This document shows positions 34,195 through 43,252 of a stretch of DNA of 43,252 bases, in pieces (positions within the stretch are counted from its first letter, which is position 1; every line of letters starts with the position of its first letter). The notes beneath the pieces are model-generated. The model was not told the DNA's origin. It saw nothing but the letters and a program-made list of their open reading frames with translations, and did not search any database. A program made the position numbers and the translations under genes. The stretch comes from an uncultured Methanobacteriaceae archaeon (GTDB taxonomy: Archaea; Methanobacteriota; Methanobacteria; Methanobacteriales; Methanobacteriaceae), in NCBI GenBank assembly GCA_902782945.1, contig CACZOU010000024.1, positions 1 through 43,252 on the forward strand, written 5' to 3'.

Positions 34195-35094
34195 ATGAAA
34201 AAAAAGATACTTACTATAGGTCCTGTTACAAAAGATAAAATCATTACACCACACCATGAATATAACCATATTGGTGGTGCATCATACTACCAGATATGTA
34301 CATTACATCAATTAAATACATCAACAACTGCAATAATATCCATAGGTGAAAACGATGCAAAAATGATTGATGAATTTCCAGATAAAAAACAAGTAAAAAC
34401 AATAACATACCCCCAAACAATGGAATACACAAACATTTACAAAGAAAACATGACAAGAACACAGCTAGCAACACTACCACCAAACACGATAACACCCCAA
34501 AAAATAGAAAACACCAATATTAATCTAAAAAATTATGGCTACGCAATCCTGTCACCCTTATGCCCCTATGATATTCCACCAGAAACAATAAAATATCTCA
34601 AAGAACATGACATAGAAACAATATTATCAGCACAGGGATATCTAAGATCAACAGATTCTCATAATAATGTTATAAGTACAACATGGAAAAATAAGGAAGA
34701 ATACCTAAAATACACAGATACACTCACATTGGATAACCATGAAATGAAAAAAGCATTTAATCTAGAATCAATAAGTGATGATGAAGTATACAATATAATA
34801 TCAGAAAATAATTTAAAAACAATAATTATAACAAAAGCAGAACAAGGCTCAGACATATACACAAATAATACTAAAATACACATTCCCGCCATAAAAACTG
34901 ATAAAAATATTGATCCTACAGGATTAGGCGACACATACATAGCATCATACATATCTAAAAAACAGGATACTGATTCAATATACACTGCAGGCTTATTTGC
35001 AGCAATAACAACGAAATATAAAATAGAGACTCGCGGCCCAATAAATGTAAATAAAAAAATAATAGAAAAAGAATTAGAAGAAAGATTAAATTAA
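34195..35094 (+). CDS. PfkB/ribokinase-family sugar kinase
   Basis: A 299-residue kinase of the PfkB family. It has the N-terminal GG pair (YNHIGGASYYQICTLHQL), used in substrate and lid contacts, and the C-terminal signature DPTGLGDTYIASYI with the catalytic Asp (about residue 245). The substrate is not clear; a sugar, nucleoside or phosphorylated intermediate is possible. It starts 16 bases after the HisA-like gene. Codon use is rather richer in ACA, ATA and CCA than in the preceding gene. Its 3' end overlaps a small opposing gene by nine bases. Confidence 0.85.
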   Translation: MKKKILTIGPVTKDKIITPHHEYNHIGGASYYQICTLHQLNTSTTAIISIGENDAKMIDEFPDKKQVKTITYPQTMEYTNIYKENMTRTQLATLPPNTITPQKIENTNINLKNYGYAILSPLCPYDIPPETIKYLKEHDIETILSAQGYLRSTDSHNNVISTTWKNKEEYLKYTDTLTLDNHEMKKAFNLESISDDEVYNIISENNLKTIIITKAEQGSDIYTNNTKIHIPAIKTDKNIDPTGLGDTYIASYISKKQDTDSIYTAGLFAAITTKYKIETRGPINVNKKIIEKELEERLN

Positions 35095-35262
35095 AGTAGT
35101 CAGTATAGCAAACGGCACAATTACTGCTAAACAGAATAAAATCACACCAACAACTGTAAATAACCTTTTATGATCTAAAACACCTGTTCCTATAAAGTAT
35201 AATCCTACAATAGCTAAAACTGTTGGAATAATTTCTGAATATAAAATTACTGACTGTACCAC
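35086..35262 (-). CDS. Small two-segment membrane protein, 58 residues
   Basis: A short frame found by reading the minus strand. GTG start with GAGGAGG nine bases upstream, one of the best Shine-Dalgarno sites in the window. The protein (MVQSVILYSEIIPTVLAIVG...) has two hydrophobic segments, about residues 5-28 and 35-57, joined by a short charged turn (LDHKRL). I do not recognise the family. Position and ribosome site support translation; the role is unknown. Its 3' end overlaps the PfkB gene by nine bases in convergent orientation. Confidence 0.7.
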   Translation of the reverse strand: MVQSVILYSEIIPTVLAIVGLYFIGTGVLDHKRLFTVVGVILFCLAVIVPFAILTTLI

Positions 35263-35357
35263 TTTATTAACCTCCTCTAATTACTGTTAAATCCCTTATA
35301 AAAGTACAAACTATTTATATTTTATATTATAAGAATTATATACAAGTTACGGATATC

Positions 35358-36038
35358 TTATAATATTTTCATTAAATCAATTAATGAATTTAATTCAGTT
35401 ACACTATAATTTGATTCATCAAGAATTTTCTTTTGTTCAGGTGTTAGTTTAGAGTTAATTATCATACTCTGTATACCTGCTTTACATGCACCAAGAATAT
35501 CCACTTCAAAATTATTACCTATCATCAATGAAGTACCTGCTGTAACATTCAATCTATCCATTGCTATTTTAAATATTTCAGGGTCTGGTTTTTCTACACC
35601 TGCAGCCTCTGATGTTACAACATCGTCAAAGAATGGATATACTCCAAGACGTACTAATTTTTCCCACTGTTTAATTTCTTTACCATTAGTGATTAATCCA
35701 ACTTTATAACCCTTACTTTTCAAATATAATAATATGGAAAATGATTCTGGTTCTAATTTTAACATTGCAAACTTGGTGTTGTGATATGTGATTATACCAT
35801 TCACAATAATTAACGGATCTTCATCCCCATTAATCTCTTTTGTTAAAATATTAAAGTGTTTATCATAGTTAGAACCTTTTTCTTTAACAATCTCCATTAG
35901 ACAATCGTATCCTTCATCTTCGGTACATTTAAGTCCATTATGTACCATGGACTTTACTGCAGCTCTACGTGCAATTGCAGCAAAACCTGAAGTATCGTAT
36001 AGTGTATCGTCCATGTCAAAAAATACTGCTTTAATCAT
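35358..36038 (-). CDS. HAD-superfamily hydrolase
   Basis: A 226-residue haloacid-dehalogenase-type phosphatase. Motif I is FFDMDDTLYDTSG with the nucleophile and acid Asp, motif II is LITNG, motif III Lys is in EKPDPEIF, and motif IV is IGNNFEVDILGA. A helical cap lies between motifs I and II, as in subfamily I. The substrate (a sugar phosphate or nucleotide) cannot be deduced. The ATG lacks a clear Shine-Dalgarno site, so the message may be leaderless. Confidence 0.88.
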   Translation of the reverse strand: MIKAVFFDMDDTLYDTSGFAAIARRAAVKSMVHNGLKCTEDEGYDCLMEIVKEKGSNYDKHFNILTKEINGDEDPLIIVNGIITYHNTKFAMLKLEPESFSILLYLKSKGYKVGLITNGKEIKQWEKLVRLGVYPFFDDVVTSEAAGVEKPDPEIFKIAMDRLNVTAGTSLMIGNNFEVDILGACKAGIQSMIINSKLTPEQKKILDESNYSVTELNSLIDLMKIL

Positions 36039-36113
36039 ATGTAATATATTTTTATTTCAATTTATTTATATGTAAAGAAAGTTTTATGAAAAAAAGATAA
36101 AGGAAAGAGAAAT

Positions 36114-37361
36114 TTATAATTTGAAAGAACCATCTAAAATGTCTTTCTTAAGTTCTTCTGATATGTCCATACCACGTTTTTTATCGGATTGACGACAAGT
36201 TACTGGTATTGTTTTCTCTTTACCATCAGCTTCAAATGTTACACTACCCATATTTATGCTTGGAACACCTCTAGGACATACTGTAGCACAATAACCACAG
36301 CCATAACATAAGTCAGGGTCTATTGTTTTATCTTTCTTATATGCATGTACTGGGCAGTATATTTCTGGAAGACATGGAATACAGTTAAAACAACTGTCTG
36401 GGTCAACTGTTGGTCTAAGATCTGCACCATCCCACATGGTATAATCAACAGTATCTATTGGTAAATGTCTACCATGAATATCAGCTAATGGCAATGGAAT
36501 ATCTTTATTTAATACCTTTAAGTTTTCTAATATTTCTTCATTAAGTACTGGTATTGGTATTGCTACTGAATCAAATACTTCTGGACCTAGACCTGTTTTA
36601 AAACCACCAACATAATATGAATTCATATCCTTAATATTAGCTGTTAGTAATAAGTTAGGTTTTTCAGGATTACTTCTTGTACCATTATCAATAATCACTC
36701 CCTCCGCACCATTTAATAATATTTTTGTACCTGGTGTGATTACTTTCTGTTCTGGGTCATTCTGTAATGGGTTTATATCCCCACATCCAGAGAAGGAATA
36801 GGAATTATATGGTCCTTCCATTGGTGAAACATTGAAGATTGATTTTTGTGCCTTGGCTTGTGGATTTGTGAAAGAATTATAGTTTTTAAATGCCATTCTT
36901 GTTCCAATCATACGTGCTGTATTCATTTCATCAAGGGTTACTTCTTTAGTAAATTCATTACCTTCTAAGTCAATAACTTTTACTTCTACAGCTTTACCAT
37001 TGATAAGATCCTTAATAAGAAATCCGCCACCATAATCCTCAATGGTCTGACTATGATTTGTTCCATATAATATTACATCAACAGAGCCTAGTAATTCATT
37101 AGGACATGGTCCTGGATATGCTGGTATTCCATTAATGTATACTTCTTTTGCTTTAGTAAATGCTCCCGGTTCAGTAATTTGCATGTGGAATAGTGCTGCT
37201 GTACCAGACATAACACCACTAGTACCACATGTTACAACATCCACATCATCCACTGTAACTTCTTCACCATCACGTAGTTTTGTTTTTAATTCTTCTGCTG
37301 TAAGGACTACTGCATCTCCAGAATCTAATTTTTTCTGGATATCCTCTATTGTTTTTGCCAT
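36114..37361 (-). CDS. Methanogenesis marker 16 protein, DUF39-ferredoxin
   Basis: A 415-residue protein. Residues 1-330 are the DUF39 (COG1900) domain, with conserved Cys in VVTCGTSGVMSGTA (C45) and PGPCPNEL (C86). The C-terminal part holds two iron-sulfur motifs, CFNCIPCLPEIYC and CYGCGYCATVC. Related DUF39 proteins of methanogens take part in homocysteine formation from aspartate semialdehyde and sulfide, with a ferredoxin-like partner; here both parts lie in one chain. That role is known for relatives and inferred here. AGGAGTG lies before the ATG. It stands between a HAD gene and alaS. Confidence 0.85.
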   Translation of the reverse strand: MAKTIEDIQKKLDSGDAVVLTAEELKTKLRDGEEVTVDDVDVVTCGTSGVMSGTAALFHMQITEPGAFTKAKEVYINGIPAYPGPCPNELLGSVDVILYGTNHSQTIEDYGGGFLIKDLINGKAVEVKVIDLEGNEFTKEVTLDEMNTARMIGTRMAFKNYNSFTNPQAKAQKSIFNVSPMEGPYNSYSFSGCGDINPLQNDPEQKVITPGTKILLNGAEGVIIDNGTRSNPEKPNLLLTANIKDMNSYYVGGFKTGLGPEVFDSVAIPIPVLNEEILENLKVLNKDIPLPLADIHGRHLPIDTVDYTMWDGADLRPTVDPDSCFNCIPCLPEIYCPVHAYKKDKTIDPDLCYGCGYCATVCPRGVPSINMGSVTFEADGKEKTIPVTCRQSDKKRGMDISEELKKDILDGSFKL

Positions 37362-37550
37362 ATTAACACTCCTTATGTTCTGTTATTAAATTAGCATACT
37401 GTTATCTTATAAAAAAAATAATAATTAAATTAATTTGTATCAATCCTGCTAAAATCCTATTTTTAACAGTGAAAATATGATATGTTACTTTAATAAATTG
37501 ATATCATCATGTTATCTTATATTAAACATTCTTAAAAAAATTATAGGAAA

Positions 37551-37602
37551 AAAAAGTAGTGTTGGAAACGATTATTGAAATAGAATTTCTCTTAGTTCCA
37601 AC
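37551..37602 (-). terminator. alaS terminator hairpin
   Basis: GTTGGAA and TTCCAAC (37561-37567 and 37596-37602) pair across a 28-base loop, followed on the minus strand by a run of T after CACTAC. The upstream arm overlaps the last alaS codons. Confidence 0.4.
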
Positions 37603-40303
37603 TTTTTATTTGATTTTTAATCTCATTAAAAGCTTCATCTTGTTTATCAAGATTGGTCATTTTAGCACCTTGTGCTAGTGTAGGTTTTCCTCCACCTCTA
37701 CCTCCAAGGAATTTACCAATATCCATGATAACATCGCCCATTTTCATACCGTTATCTAGTATTTTTTCATTAGATGAAGCTACAATATTACCCTCATTAT
37801 TTAGTAATATAGCTAAATCGGCTATTTTATCTTTTTCAACTAAGTTAATTGCTATTTCTCTTAGTTGTCCTGGGTTAACTGATAGTACCTGTGTTATTAC
37901 ATTGTAACCATTAATATCTTCTACCTCATCTTTTAATGAGGATATTTTTGCTTCAGCTAGTTGTTTTTCTAGTGATTTAATGGTTTTTTGTTGTTCTTTC
38001 CATTCATTGAAGAATCTGTCACAAGTTTTTGGTAGTTGTTCTGGGTCGACTCCGAATACATCACTACTTTCTCTTATTATATCATCGTCTTCTTGTATTT
38101 TCTTAATACCTGAATCTGATACAGCATATTCTAGTCTTTCAACACCATCCTGTACTCTTTCAGTTCTTAGTAATTTAATTACTCCAACATCACCAGTTTT
38201 CTCACAATGAGTACCTGCACAGGCTTCTACGTCTACTCCTGGTATTTCTACTACTCTTATATTTTTACCTGGAACTATACCTCCCTGGTATAATCTGAAG
38301 CCATATTTACGTTCTGCATCTGTTCTGTCATACCATTGTATATTAACAGGAATGTTTGATTGTACTCTTTGATTTGCAAGTTTTTCTATTTCCTGTAATT
38401 CTTCGTGGCTTATACGTTTATAGTGTGATAAGTCGATTCTTGATTTATCCACACCTTTTTGTGCTCCTGCCTGCCAGATATGTTTTCCTAATACTTTTCT
38501 TGCGGAGGATATTACTAGGTGTGTTGCTGTATGGTTTCTTGTTAAAAGGTCTCTGCGTAGTGCATCGATTTCTCCAGTGATTTCTTCACCAGTTATTCCA
38601 TCTAATTTTGATACATCGTCATCTGCTACTTGATGTAATACTACGTCATTAACTTTCTCTGCGTAGATTATGTTTAGTTCTGTTCCATCAGCTCTTGTTA
38701 TTGTTCCTTCATCAGATGGTTGTCCTCCACCTTCTGGGTAGTATATTGTTTGGTCTAGAACTATTTTATTTGAATCTACTACTCCTAGTACTTTTGCTTG
38801 GAATGTTCTCTGTTTAAGGTCATCGTAGAATGATAGTTTTGTTGGTGGGTAATCTAGTTCTACTTGTTCTTTTTCTTCTTCCTCTTCTTCTTCGTGTGCT
38901 GCTGCTATTTGTGTATAGAAATTATCAGGTATGTTAGCTTCAAAGGCATTTTCTTTGGATATTTCTTCTACTGTTTCTGGTGGTATACCATGTGAATCAT
39001 AGAATTGTATTAGCATGTCTGTTGGGAAGGATGTTTTATTTTGTTTTTTGAGTGTTTTGATAGATCTTTTTACTAGATTTCTTCCCTTTTGGAGTGTTGT
39101 GTTGTATCTTTCTTCTTCTAAATCTGTAATGTTAATTATGTGTTCTTTGTTATCTTTGATTTCAGGGTATGTTTTTGATAAGTAGTCTACTTGCATTTTC
39201 ATTATGTCTGATAATGATTCATTTAAGCCTAATTCTTTCATGTATTTTACTGTACGTCTTAATACTAGTCTTGCTAAGTATCCTTCTTTTACATTTGATG
39301 GTATGATTCCATCTGCTAACATGAAACTTAAGCATCTTGTGTGATCTGCGACTATGTATATTGCTTCCATTGGTGCTGTTGCTTTTTTAAGTACATCTGG
39401 GTCTAAAGATAATTTATTTGCTACTTTTTTACGTAGTAATTTTAAATCTGATATATCCTCAATATCCATCATACCAGCAATTCGTGCATTTTCTGATAAG
39501 ATTTCTTTATCTAATTCTACTCCACTAATATCAGTTAGTTGGTCAATCATAGGTCCAAAAGTTGCATCATATGCTGTTGGTGTTCCTTGGCTTACCCATG
39601 CAATTCTTTCTAGACCATAACCCGTATCTACAATTTTTAATGGAATTTCTTTAAGACCCTCTTTTGTTGTAGCATATTGAATGAAAACTAATGTTGCAAG
39701 TTCTACACCATATGCACATATTTCAAATGAAGGTCCTTCATTTCCTCCACCTTTCCACCATGATTCAATATAAGTAATTTCTTCAGGATTTATTCCGATA
39801 CTTACAAGGAATTCATGACAATATCTTAGAGTCTCATCTTTCCAGTATACTGGATTATCTTCAGTATTAAATGCATGGTGAGCACCCATAGTGAAACATG
39901 TCATATGTCTTCCAGTTCTTCCTACATTATCTACATCATTTAATCTAATTGATGGTTGTGCTATTGTAAGTGGATTTGCTGGAGGTTTAACCATACCACT
40001 AGTTACCCATGGCTGGAAGTCGTAAATTGTTGCTCCTACAAGAAATACATCATTTCTCCATCTTTTTGCTAAAACAGGATACCTGTTTATTGGAGTATGA
40101 CCATGATCTTTAAAGAAACCTTTAAATTTCTTTTGTATTCCCATTAAATCATATTGTTTATCTGTCACTGGATTTCCAATAAATTCATATTCATCACATG
40201 GAGCGTCTCCACATGTTGCTCTTTCACGAATAGACCAGAAAGTATTTCCACATTTTTGACAGACTTGTTTCTTATATCCTAATTGTTCAAGTTCATAAGT
40301 CAT
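37592..40303 (-). CDS. alaS: Alanyl-tRNA synthetase
   Basis: Charges tRNA-Ala and clears mischarged Ser or Gly. The 903-residue archaeal form begins with a zinc-type CQKCGNTFWSIRERATCGDAPC segment. The class II catalytic domain has YPVLAKRWRNDVFLVGATIYDFQPW and the FTMGAHHAFN region. The editing domain has HTATHLV and CAGTHCEKTGDVG, which provide the metal site, and the C-terminal part has GGRGGGKPTLAQGA. A run of seven Glu (residues about 465-475) lies in a linker before the editing domain. The length is normal for archaea. The start ATG lies downstream of AAGTGAG. Confidence 0.96.
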   Translation of the reverse strand: MTYELEQLGYKKQVCQKCGNTFWSIRERATCGDAPCDEYEFIGNPVTDKQYDLMGIQKKFKGFFKDHGHTPINRYPVLAKRWRNDVFLVGATIYDFQPWVTSGMVKPPANPLTIAQPSIRLNDVDNVGRTGRHMTCFTMGAHHAFNTEDNPVYWKDETLRYCHEFLVSIGINPEEITYIESWWKGGGNEGPSFEICAYGVELATLVFIQYATTKEGLKEIPLKIVDTGYGLERIAWVSQGTPTAYDATFGPMIDQLTDISGVELDKEILSENARIAGMMDIEDISDLKLLRKKVANKLSLDPDVLKKATAPMEAIYIVADHTRCLSFMLADGIIPSNVKEGYLARLVLRRTVKYMKELGLNESLSDIMKMQVDYLSKTYPEIKDNKEHIINITDLEEERYNTTLQKGRNLVKRSIKTLKKQNKTSFPTDMLIQFYDSHGIPPETVEEISKENAFEANIPDNFYTQIAAAHEEEEEEEKEQVELDYPPTKLSFYDDLKQRTFQAKVLGVVDSNKIVLDQTIYYPEGGGQPSDEGTITRADGTELNIIYAEKVNDVVLHQVADDDVSKLDGITGEEITGEIDALRRDLLTRNHTATHLVISSARKVLGKHIWQAGAQKGVDKSRIDLSHYKRISHEELQEIEKLANQRVQSNIPVNIQWYDRTDAERKYGFRLYQGGIVPGKNIRVVEIPGVDVEACAGTHCEKTGDVGVIKLLRTERVQDGVERLEYAVSDSGIKKIQEDDDIIRESSDVFGVDPEQLPKTCDRFFNEWKEQQKTIKSLEKQLAEAKISSLKDEVEDINGYNVITQVLSVNPGQLREIAINLVEKDKIADLAILLNNEGNIVASSNEKILDNGMKMGDVIMDIGKFLGGRGGGKPTLAQGAKMTNLDKQDEAFNEIKNQIKSWN

Positions 40304-40551
40304 AAAATACTCACTTAGTTAATTTATTTAAAAATATTATTCTTCAATAATAAACATTACAAAAATAATAAGGTAATTTTAATTATTCAGTATATAAAAC
40401 TTTATGTTTTTTATTATATAAAAAAGTAGTACATTCAGGATATGAAAAACATTTAAAAAAAAAGATATCTAGAAAAATAGAATTTTAATTAATTTAGAAT
40501 AAGAAAATATTGTTATAATAAAAAAAAGATTAAAAGAAAAGGATAATACAC

Positions 40552-40860
40552 TTATCCGAAAAGTGCACCTAATCCAGCTGCAGCTGCTGCTTCAGCTTCT
40601 TCTTCGTCATCTTCTTCTTCAGCAGGAGCTTCTTCTTCTGCTTCTTCTTCAGCAGGTGCTGCAGCTGCTGCTGCAGGAGCTGCTACTGCTGCTGTAGCGA
40701 TTGCTTCTTCAATATCTACATCTTCTAATGATGCGATTAAAGCTTTTACTCTAGCATCGTCTACTTCTACTCCAGCTGCGGATAATACAGCTGTAACGTT
40801 TTCTTCATTAATGTCTTTTTCTGCTGCGTTTAATAATAATGCTGCGTATACGTATTCCAT
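40552..40860 (-). CDS. rpl12: Ribosomal stalk protein L12 (aP1)
   Basis: The archaeal P1-type stalk protein, which recruits translation factors. The 102 residues have the N-terminal dimer domain ([30 protein letters not shown]), an Ala-rich hinge, a Glu-rich stretch, and the conserved hydrophobic end GLGALFG shared with L10. GGTG lies about nine bases before the ATG. The 139-base gap from L10 contains an inverted repeat and may contain its own promoter. Confidence 0.97.
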   Translation of the reverse strand: MEYVYAALLLNAAEKDINEENVTAVLSAAGVEVDDARVKALIASLEDVDIEEAIATAAVAAPAAAAAAPAEEEAEEEAPAEEEDDEEEAEAAAAAGLGALFG

Positions 40861-40895
40861 GTTAATACACCTTTGTTATTTTTTCTATATTTTAT

Positions 40896-40912
40896 ATTGT
40901 AATTAATACAAT
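40896..40912. repeat. Inverted repeat before L12
   Basis: ATTGTA and TACAAT are separated by five bases, some 36 bases before the L12 start. The half-site is the same as in the palindrome before L1, in opposite order. Confidence 0.35.
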
Positions 40913-40999
40913 TTTTCATATTTTAATCTTTTTTTATAAGTTAATCCCAAATTGCTTTTGAGATTAGTGATTTTCCGTTATTTACTAGTAGCCTTCCAA

Positions 41000-42001
41000 T
41001 TATCCGAAGAGAGCGCCAAGACCTACTGCTGCAGCTTCTTCTGCAGCTTCTTCCTCTTCTTCAGGTTCTTCTTCAGGTTCTTCTGTATTATCTTCTGCAG
41101 GGGTTGTAGCTGCTGCTGCTTGTGAACTTAATTTTTCACTAAGTTCGTCATCTAATGCATCAGCTGATAATTTACCTGCTAGAGCTAACATTTGTAAGTA
41201 AGCTTTAGATAATATTTTATCAGTTGTTTCAGAAGTTAATATATTAGCATTTAATGCTAAGTTTAATGCGTCTCTTGCTGCTTTCTGTACTATTACAGGA
41301 GCAGATTCGCTGTTGTATATACCTGCAAATACTGCTAAGTTAATAGCATTTTGATGTGCTGTTTGAATTGTTTGAATAGTTTCCTCTTCATCAATTTCAA
41401 GAACATCTGCAGTATATATTGTATCTCCTTCACAAACTGCTAGTAGATCTATTCCCACTTCCATTGGATGAATTTCGAGTTTTGTTAAGATATCTGCAAC
41501 GTCTTTTGAAATTTCGTCTCCTTCTTCAACAACAACTGCGTCATCGGTTACAACAATTTTTCCTTTATCTATTTTTGCAGGAATTCCTGCTTGTTGTAAT
41601 TCACCAAGAATTGGACCTGGTGGGAAAGATGTATCTCCTGCTGGAACTACGATATCAGCTGGAGCAATACTTCCAGCTTTTGCTGGAGCTTCCGTTTTAC
41701 TATCTTCTAAGATTTTAAATAGTTTGAAAGGATTTGTTTCTGTGAAGACCATTGCTGGTTGACCATCAATGTAATCTACTAGACCTTTTAAGTTTTCGTT
41801 GTCAGCGTTTTCTAAAGCAAGTTTAATGAAATTTTTACGTGACATTTTTATAACTGCTTTACCGTATAAAGATTTTCTCATTGTTTGTAATTGAGGTGCT
41901 GGGATATCAGCTAAGTTTACAATACCAATGATTTCATGATCTTTTGTTAAGTCTTCTAACTCTGCAACTTTTTCTTTCTTCCAATCTGCAACATGATGCA
42001 T
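41000..42001 (-). CDS. rpl10: Ribosomal stalk base protein L10 (aP0)
   Basis: The 333-residue aP0 anchors L12 dimers and binds 23S rRNA with L11. The rRNA-binding domain starts [42 protein letters not shown]; the middle domain and L12-binding helices follow, and the chain ends in a Glu-rich hinge and GLGALFG, the same end as L12. Its start follows the L1 stop with no gap, giving tight coupling. Confidence 0.97.
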   Translation of the reverse strand: MHHVADWKKEKVAELEDLTKDHEIIGIVNLADIPAPQLQTMRKSLYGKAVIKMSRKNFIKLALENADNENLKGLVDYIDGQPAMVFTETNPFKLFKILEDSKTEAPAKAGSIAPADIVVPAGDTSFPPGPILGELQQAGIPAKIDKGKIVVTDDAVVVEEGDEISKDVADILTKLEIHPMEVGIDLLAVCEGDTIYTADVLEIDEEETIQTIQTAHQNAINLAVFAGIYNSESAPVIVQKAARDALNLALNANILTSETTDKILSKAYLQMLALAGKLSADALDDELSEKLSSQAAAATTPAEDNTEEPEEEPEEEEEAAEEAAAVGLGALFG

Positions 42002-42640
42002 CTAAATCACCCTCGTTACAGGTCCCATTGTAGTTTTTAAATACATTGCTCTAATCTGTTTAGAACCATTTTCTAAGTTACGATCAAGAACATCCATTAT
42101 AGCATCGATATTTTCAGCAATTTCTTGCTCAGACATATTTTCTGATCCTACAATAGATTGTATTATAGGTTGGTCTTTCACTCTTATTTTTATTGTACTT
42201 CTTAATCTACCTAATATGACATTTGGATCAGCACTTGCTGGAATTGGTTTAGGCATTTTTTTCCTTGGTCCTAATACAGGTCCTAGGAATCTACCAACTG
42301 TTGGCATTAAATCTGTTTGTGCTACAAAGAAATCATAGGAGTTAGCCATTTTTTTAGCTTGAGGTCTGTTTTTACCTAATTCTTCTAATTTTTCTTTGTT
42401 GATAACAAGATCTGCGCCTGCTTGTTCTGCTTGGTATGCTAATTCACCTTCAGCAATGAATGCGATTTTAACATCTTTTCCACGTCCATTAGGGAGAAGC
42501 ACTTCTTCATCTATACGGTTTTCCGGTTTATTTATGTCTAAATCGTTGATGGTTATGACCACATCTATAGACTGTGTGAAGTTTCTCGGTTTAGCTTCTT
42601 CTTTAACCTTCTTCACTGCTTCTTCAATTGCTTGTGTCAT
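42002..42640 (-). CDS. rpl1: Ribosomal protein L1
   Basis: Binds the L1 stalk of 23S rRNA and aids release of E-site tRNA. The 212 residues include [35 protein letters not shown] and [20 protein letters not shown], both highly conserved. GGAGGA lies nine bases before the ATG. In Methanococcus, L1 represses this operon by binding its own mRNA; the same control is possible here but I could not identify the site with confidence. L1, L10 and L12 form one operon. Confidence 0.97.
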   Translation of the reverse strand: MTQAIEEAVKKVKEEAKPRNFTQSIDVVITINDLDINKPENRIDEEVLLPNGRGKDVKIAFIAEGELAYQAEQAGADLVINKEKLEELGKNRPQAKKMANSYDFFVAQTDLMPTVGRFLGPVLGPRKKMPKPIPASADPNVILGRLRSTIKIRVKDQPIIQSIVGSENMSEQEIAENIDAIMDVLDRNLENGSKQIRAMYLKTTMGPVTRVI

Positions 42641-42704
42641 CTAATTTCCTCCAAAGAACTGGATTTAATTAATTCAAATCAAGTTCAACGTGTAAAATAA
42701 TATG

Positions 42705-42720
42705 TACAATGTACATTGTA
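42705..42720. repeat. Perfect 16-base palindrome before L1
   Basis: TACAATGTACATTGTA is its own reverse complement. On the minus strand it lies about 65 bases before the L1 ATG and about 10-25 bases after a TATA-like TTTAATATAAAA, so it should overlap the transcription start of the L1-L10-L12 operon. Confidence 0.5.
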
Positions 42721-42804
42721 TAAAATTTTTATATTAAAAGCCTAATCGTATTGATTAATATAATATGATAGTTACTTTATGAAATTTGATTATTTGGAAA
42801 GTAT

Positions 42805-43252
42805 TTATTGTTCAAATACTTCGTCATAATCTCCATTATCGATATCTTTTTGGGTTTCACGTCCATCTTTTCCTTCAACGTTAATTCCCATACTTACACA
42901 TGTACCGACTACTTCTTTTGTTGCGTGTTTGTAATCGTTTGCAAGTAAATCATCGAATTTCATTCTAGCAACTTTAAATGCTTGTTCAACTGTGAAATCA
43001 GCTGCTACTTCTGTACCTGGCTCATGTGAACCACTTGCAATACCTAATTCATCAAGAATTAGAGCTGTTGTAGGTGGTGTACCTATGGATATTTCGAATT
43101 CTTTTGTATCCATATCAGCAGTTATTTTTACAGGTACTTTCATACCATTGAAATCAGCGGTTTTATTGTTGATTTCTTCAACAACTTGCATCATATTAAT
43201 ACCTAATGGACCTATAGCTGGACCTAATGGTGGTCCTGGTGTGGCTTTTCCA
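42805..43252 (-). CDS. rpl11: Ribosomal protein L11, 5' end cut by window
   Basis: The visible 148 residues begin [21 protein letters not shown], the conserved start region of L11, and include [24 protein letters not shown] and [16 protein letters not shown]. The frame runs off the window edge, so about 10-15 N-terminal residues are missing. L11 binds the GTPase centre of 23S rRNA with L10. A 164-base gap with its own promoter signals separates it from L1. Confidence 0.96.
   Translation of the reverse strand, partial: GKATPGPPLGPAIGPLGINMMQVVEEINNKTADFNGMKVPVKITADMDTKEFEISIGTPPTTALILDELGIASGSHEPGTEVAADFTVEQAFKVARMKFDDLLANDYKHATKEVVGTCVSMGINVEGKDGRETQKDIDNGDYDEVFEQ

Noticed and set aside
42560-42640. 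L1-binding RNA site within the start of the L1 gene
   Set aside because: Known for Methanococcus, but I could not find a convincing copy of the 23S-like motif by eye.

Overview
The window looks like part of the chromosome of a very AT-rich hydrogenotrophic or methylotrophic methanogen of the order Methanobacteriales, most plausibly Methanosphaera or a close relative such as Methanobrevibacter. The grounds are archaeal information-processing genes (Rpp30/Pop5 RNase P, exosome Rrp4/41/42, proteasome alpha, LonB, L15e, L37Ae, RpoP, TFS, aP0/aP1 stalk proteins), methanogen enzymes (methenyl-H4MPT cyclohydrolase, methanogenesis marker 16, corrinoid-type MetE, archaeal thymidylate synthase and riboflavin synthase), tRNAs without an encoded CCA, TATA/BRE promoters, and Shine-Dalgarno sites of the GGAGG/GGTGAT type. 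The genus is inference; no database was searched.

Layout. 0-1.5 kb (minus): the 5' end of a hydrogenase maturation protease that lacks a standard start codon, a PRMT-like methyltransferase, and nickel regulator NikR. 1.7-5.8 kb (plus): a CBS-domain protein, three tRNA-Gly genes behind a striking inverted repeat, a TrkA-like potassium regulator with an acidic repeat tail, and two tandem CoxE-type VWA paralogues. 5.8-12.7 kb: cobyric acid synthase (minus), membrane LonB protease, DEAD-box helicase with a long leader, and PRPP synthetase (minus). 13.2-21.6 kb: hypA-hypB, a DUF354 protein, tRNA-Ala (minus), two nitroreductase-fold proteins around an orphan polytopic membrane protein, metE-thyA and mch-ribC. 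22-33.5 kb: an orphan gene, TFS (minus), then the conserved archaeal exosome/proteasome superoperon: L15e, COG1325, rnp3, rnp2, purB, psmA, SBDS, rrp4, rrp41, rrp42, L37Ae, rpoP, Brix, pcc1, prefoldin beta, DUF3194. 33.5-35.3 kb: a HisA-like protein and a PfkB kinase, opposed by a 58-residue membrane protein. 35.3-43.25 kb (minus): HAD phosphatase, methanogenesis marker 16, alaS, and the L11 / L1-L10-L12 ribosomal stalk genes; L11 is cut by the window edge.

How the genes fit together. A nickel/hydrogenase theme (protease, NikR, HypA, HypB) and a corrinoid/one-carbon theme (CbiP, MetE, ThyA, Mch) reflect methanogenic metabolism. The superoperon joins RNA maturation, RNA decay and protein decay. 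No CRISPR array, transposase or prophage gene was seen. Nothing here is clearly a new defence or mobile system. The most open items are the twin VWA proteins, the HisA-like/PfkB pair, the 58-residue membrane protein, the orphan 114-residue gene, the possible AUA start, and several promoter-proximal inverted or direct repeats. Short perfect stems arise often by chance in DNA this AT-rich, so the hairpin calls carry moderate confidence at best.
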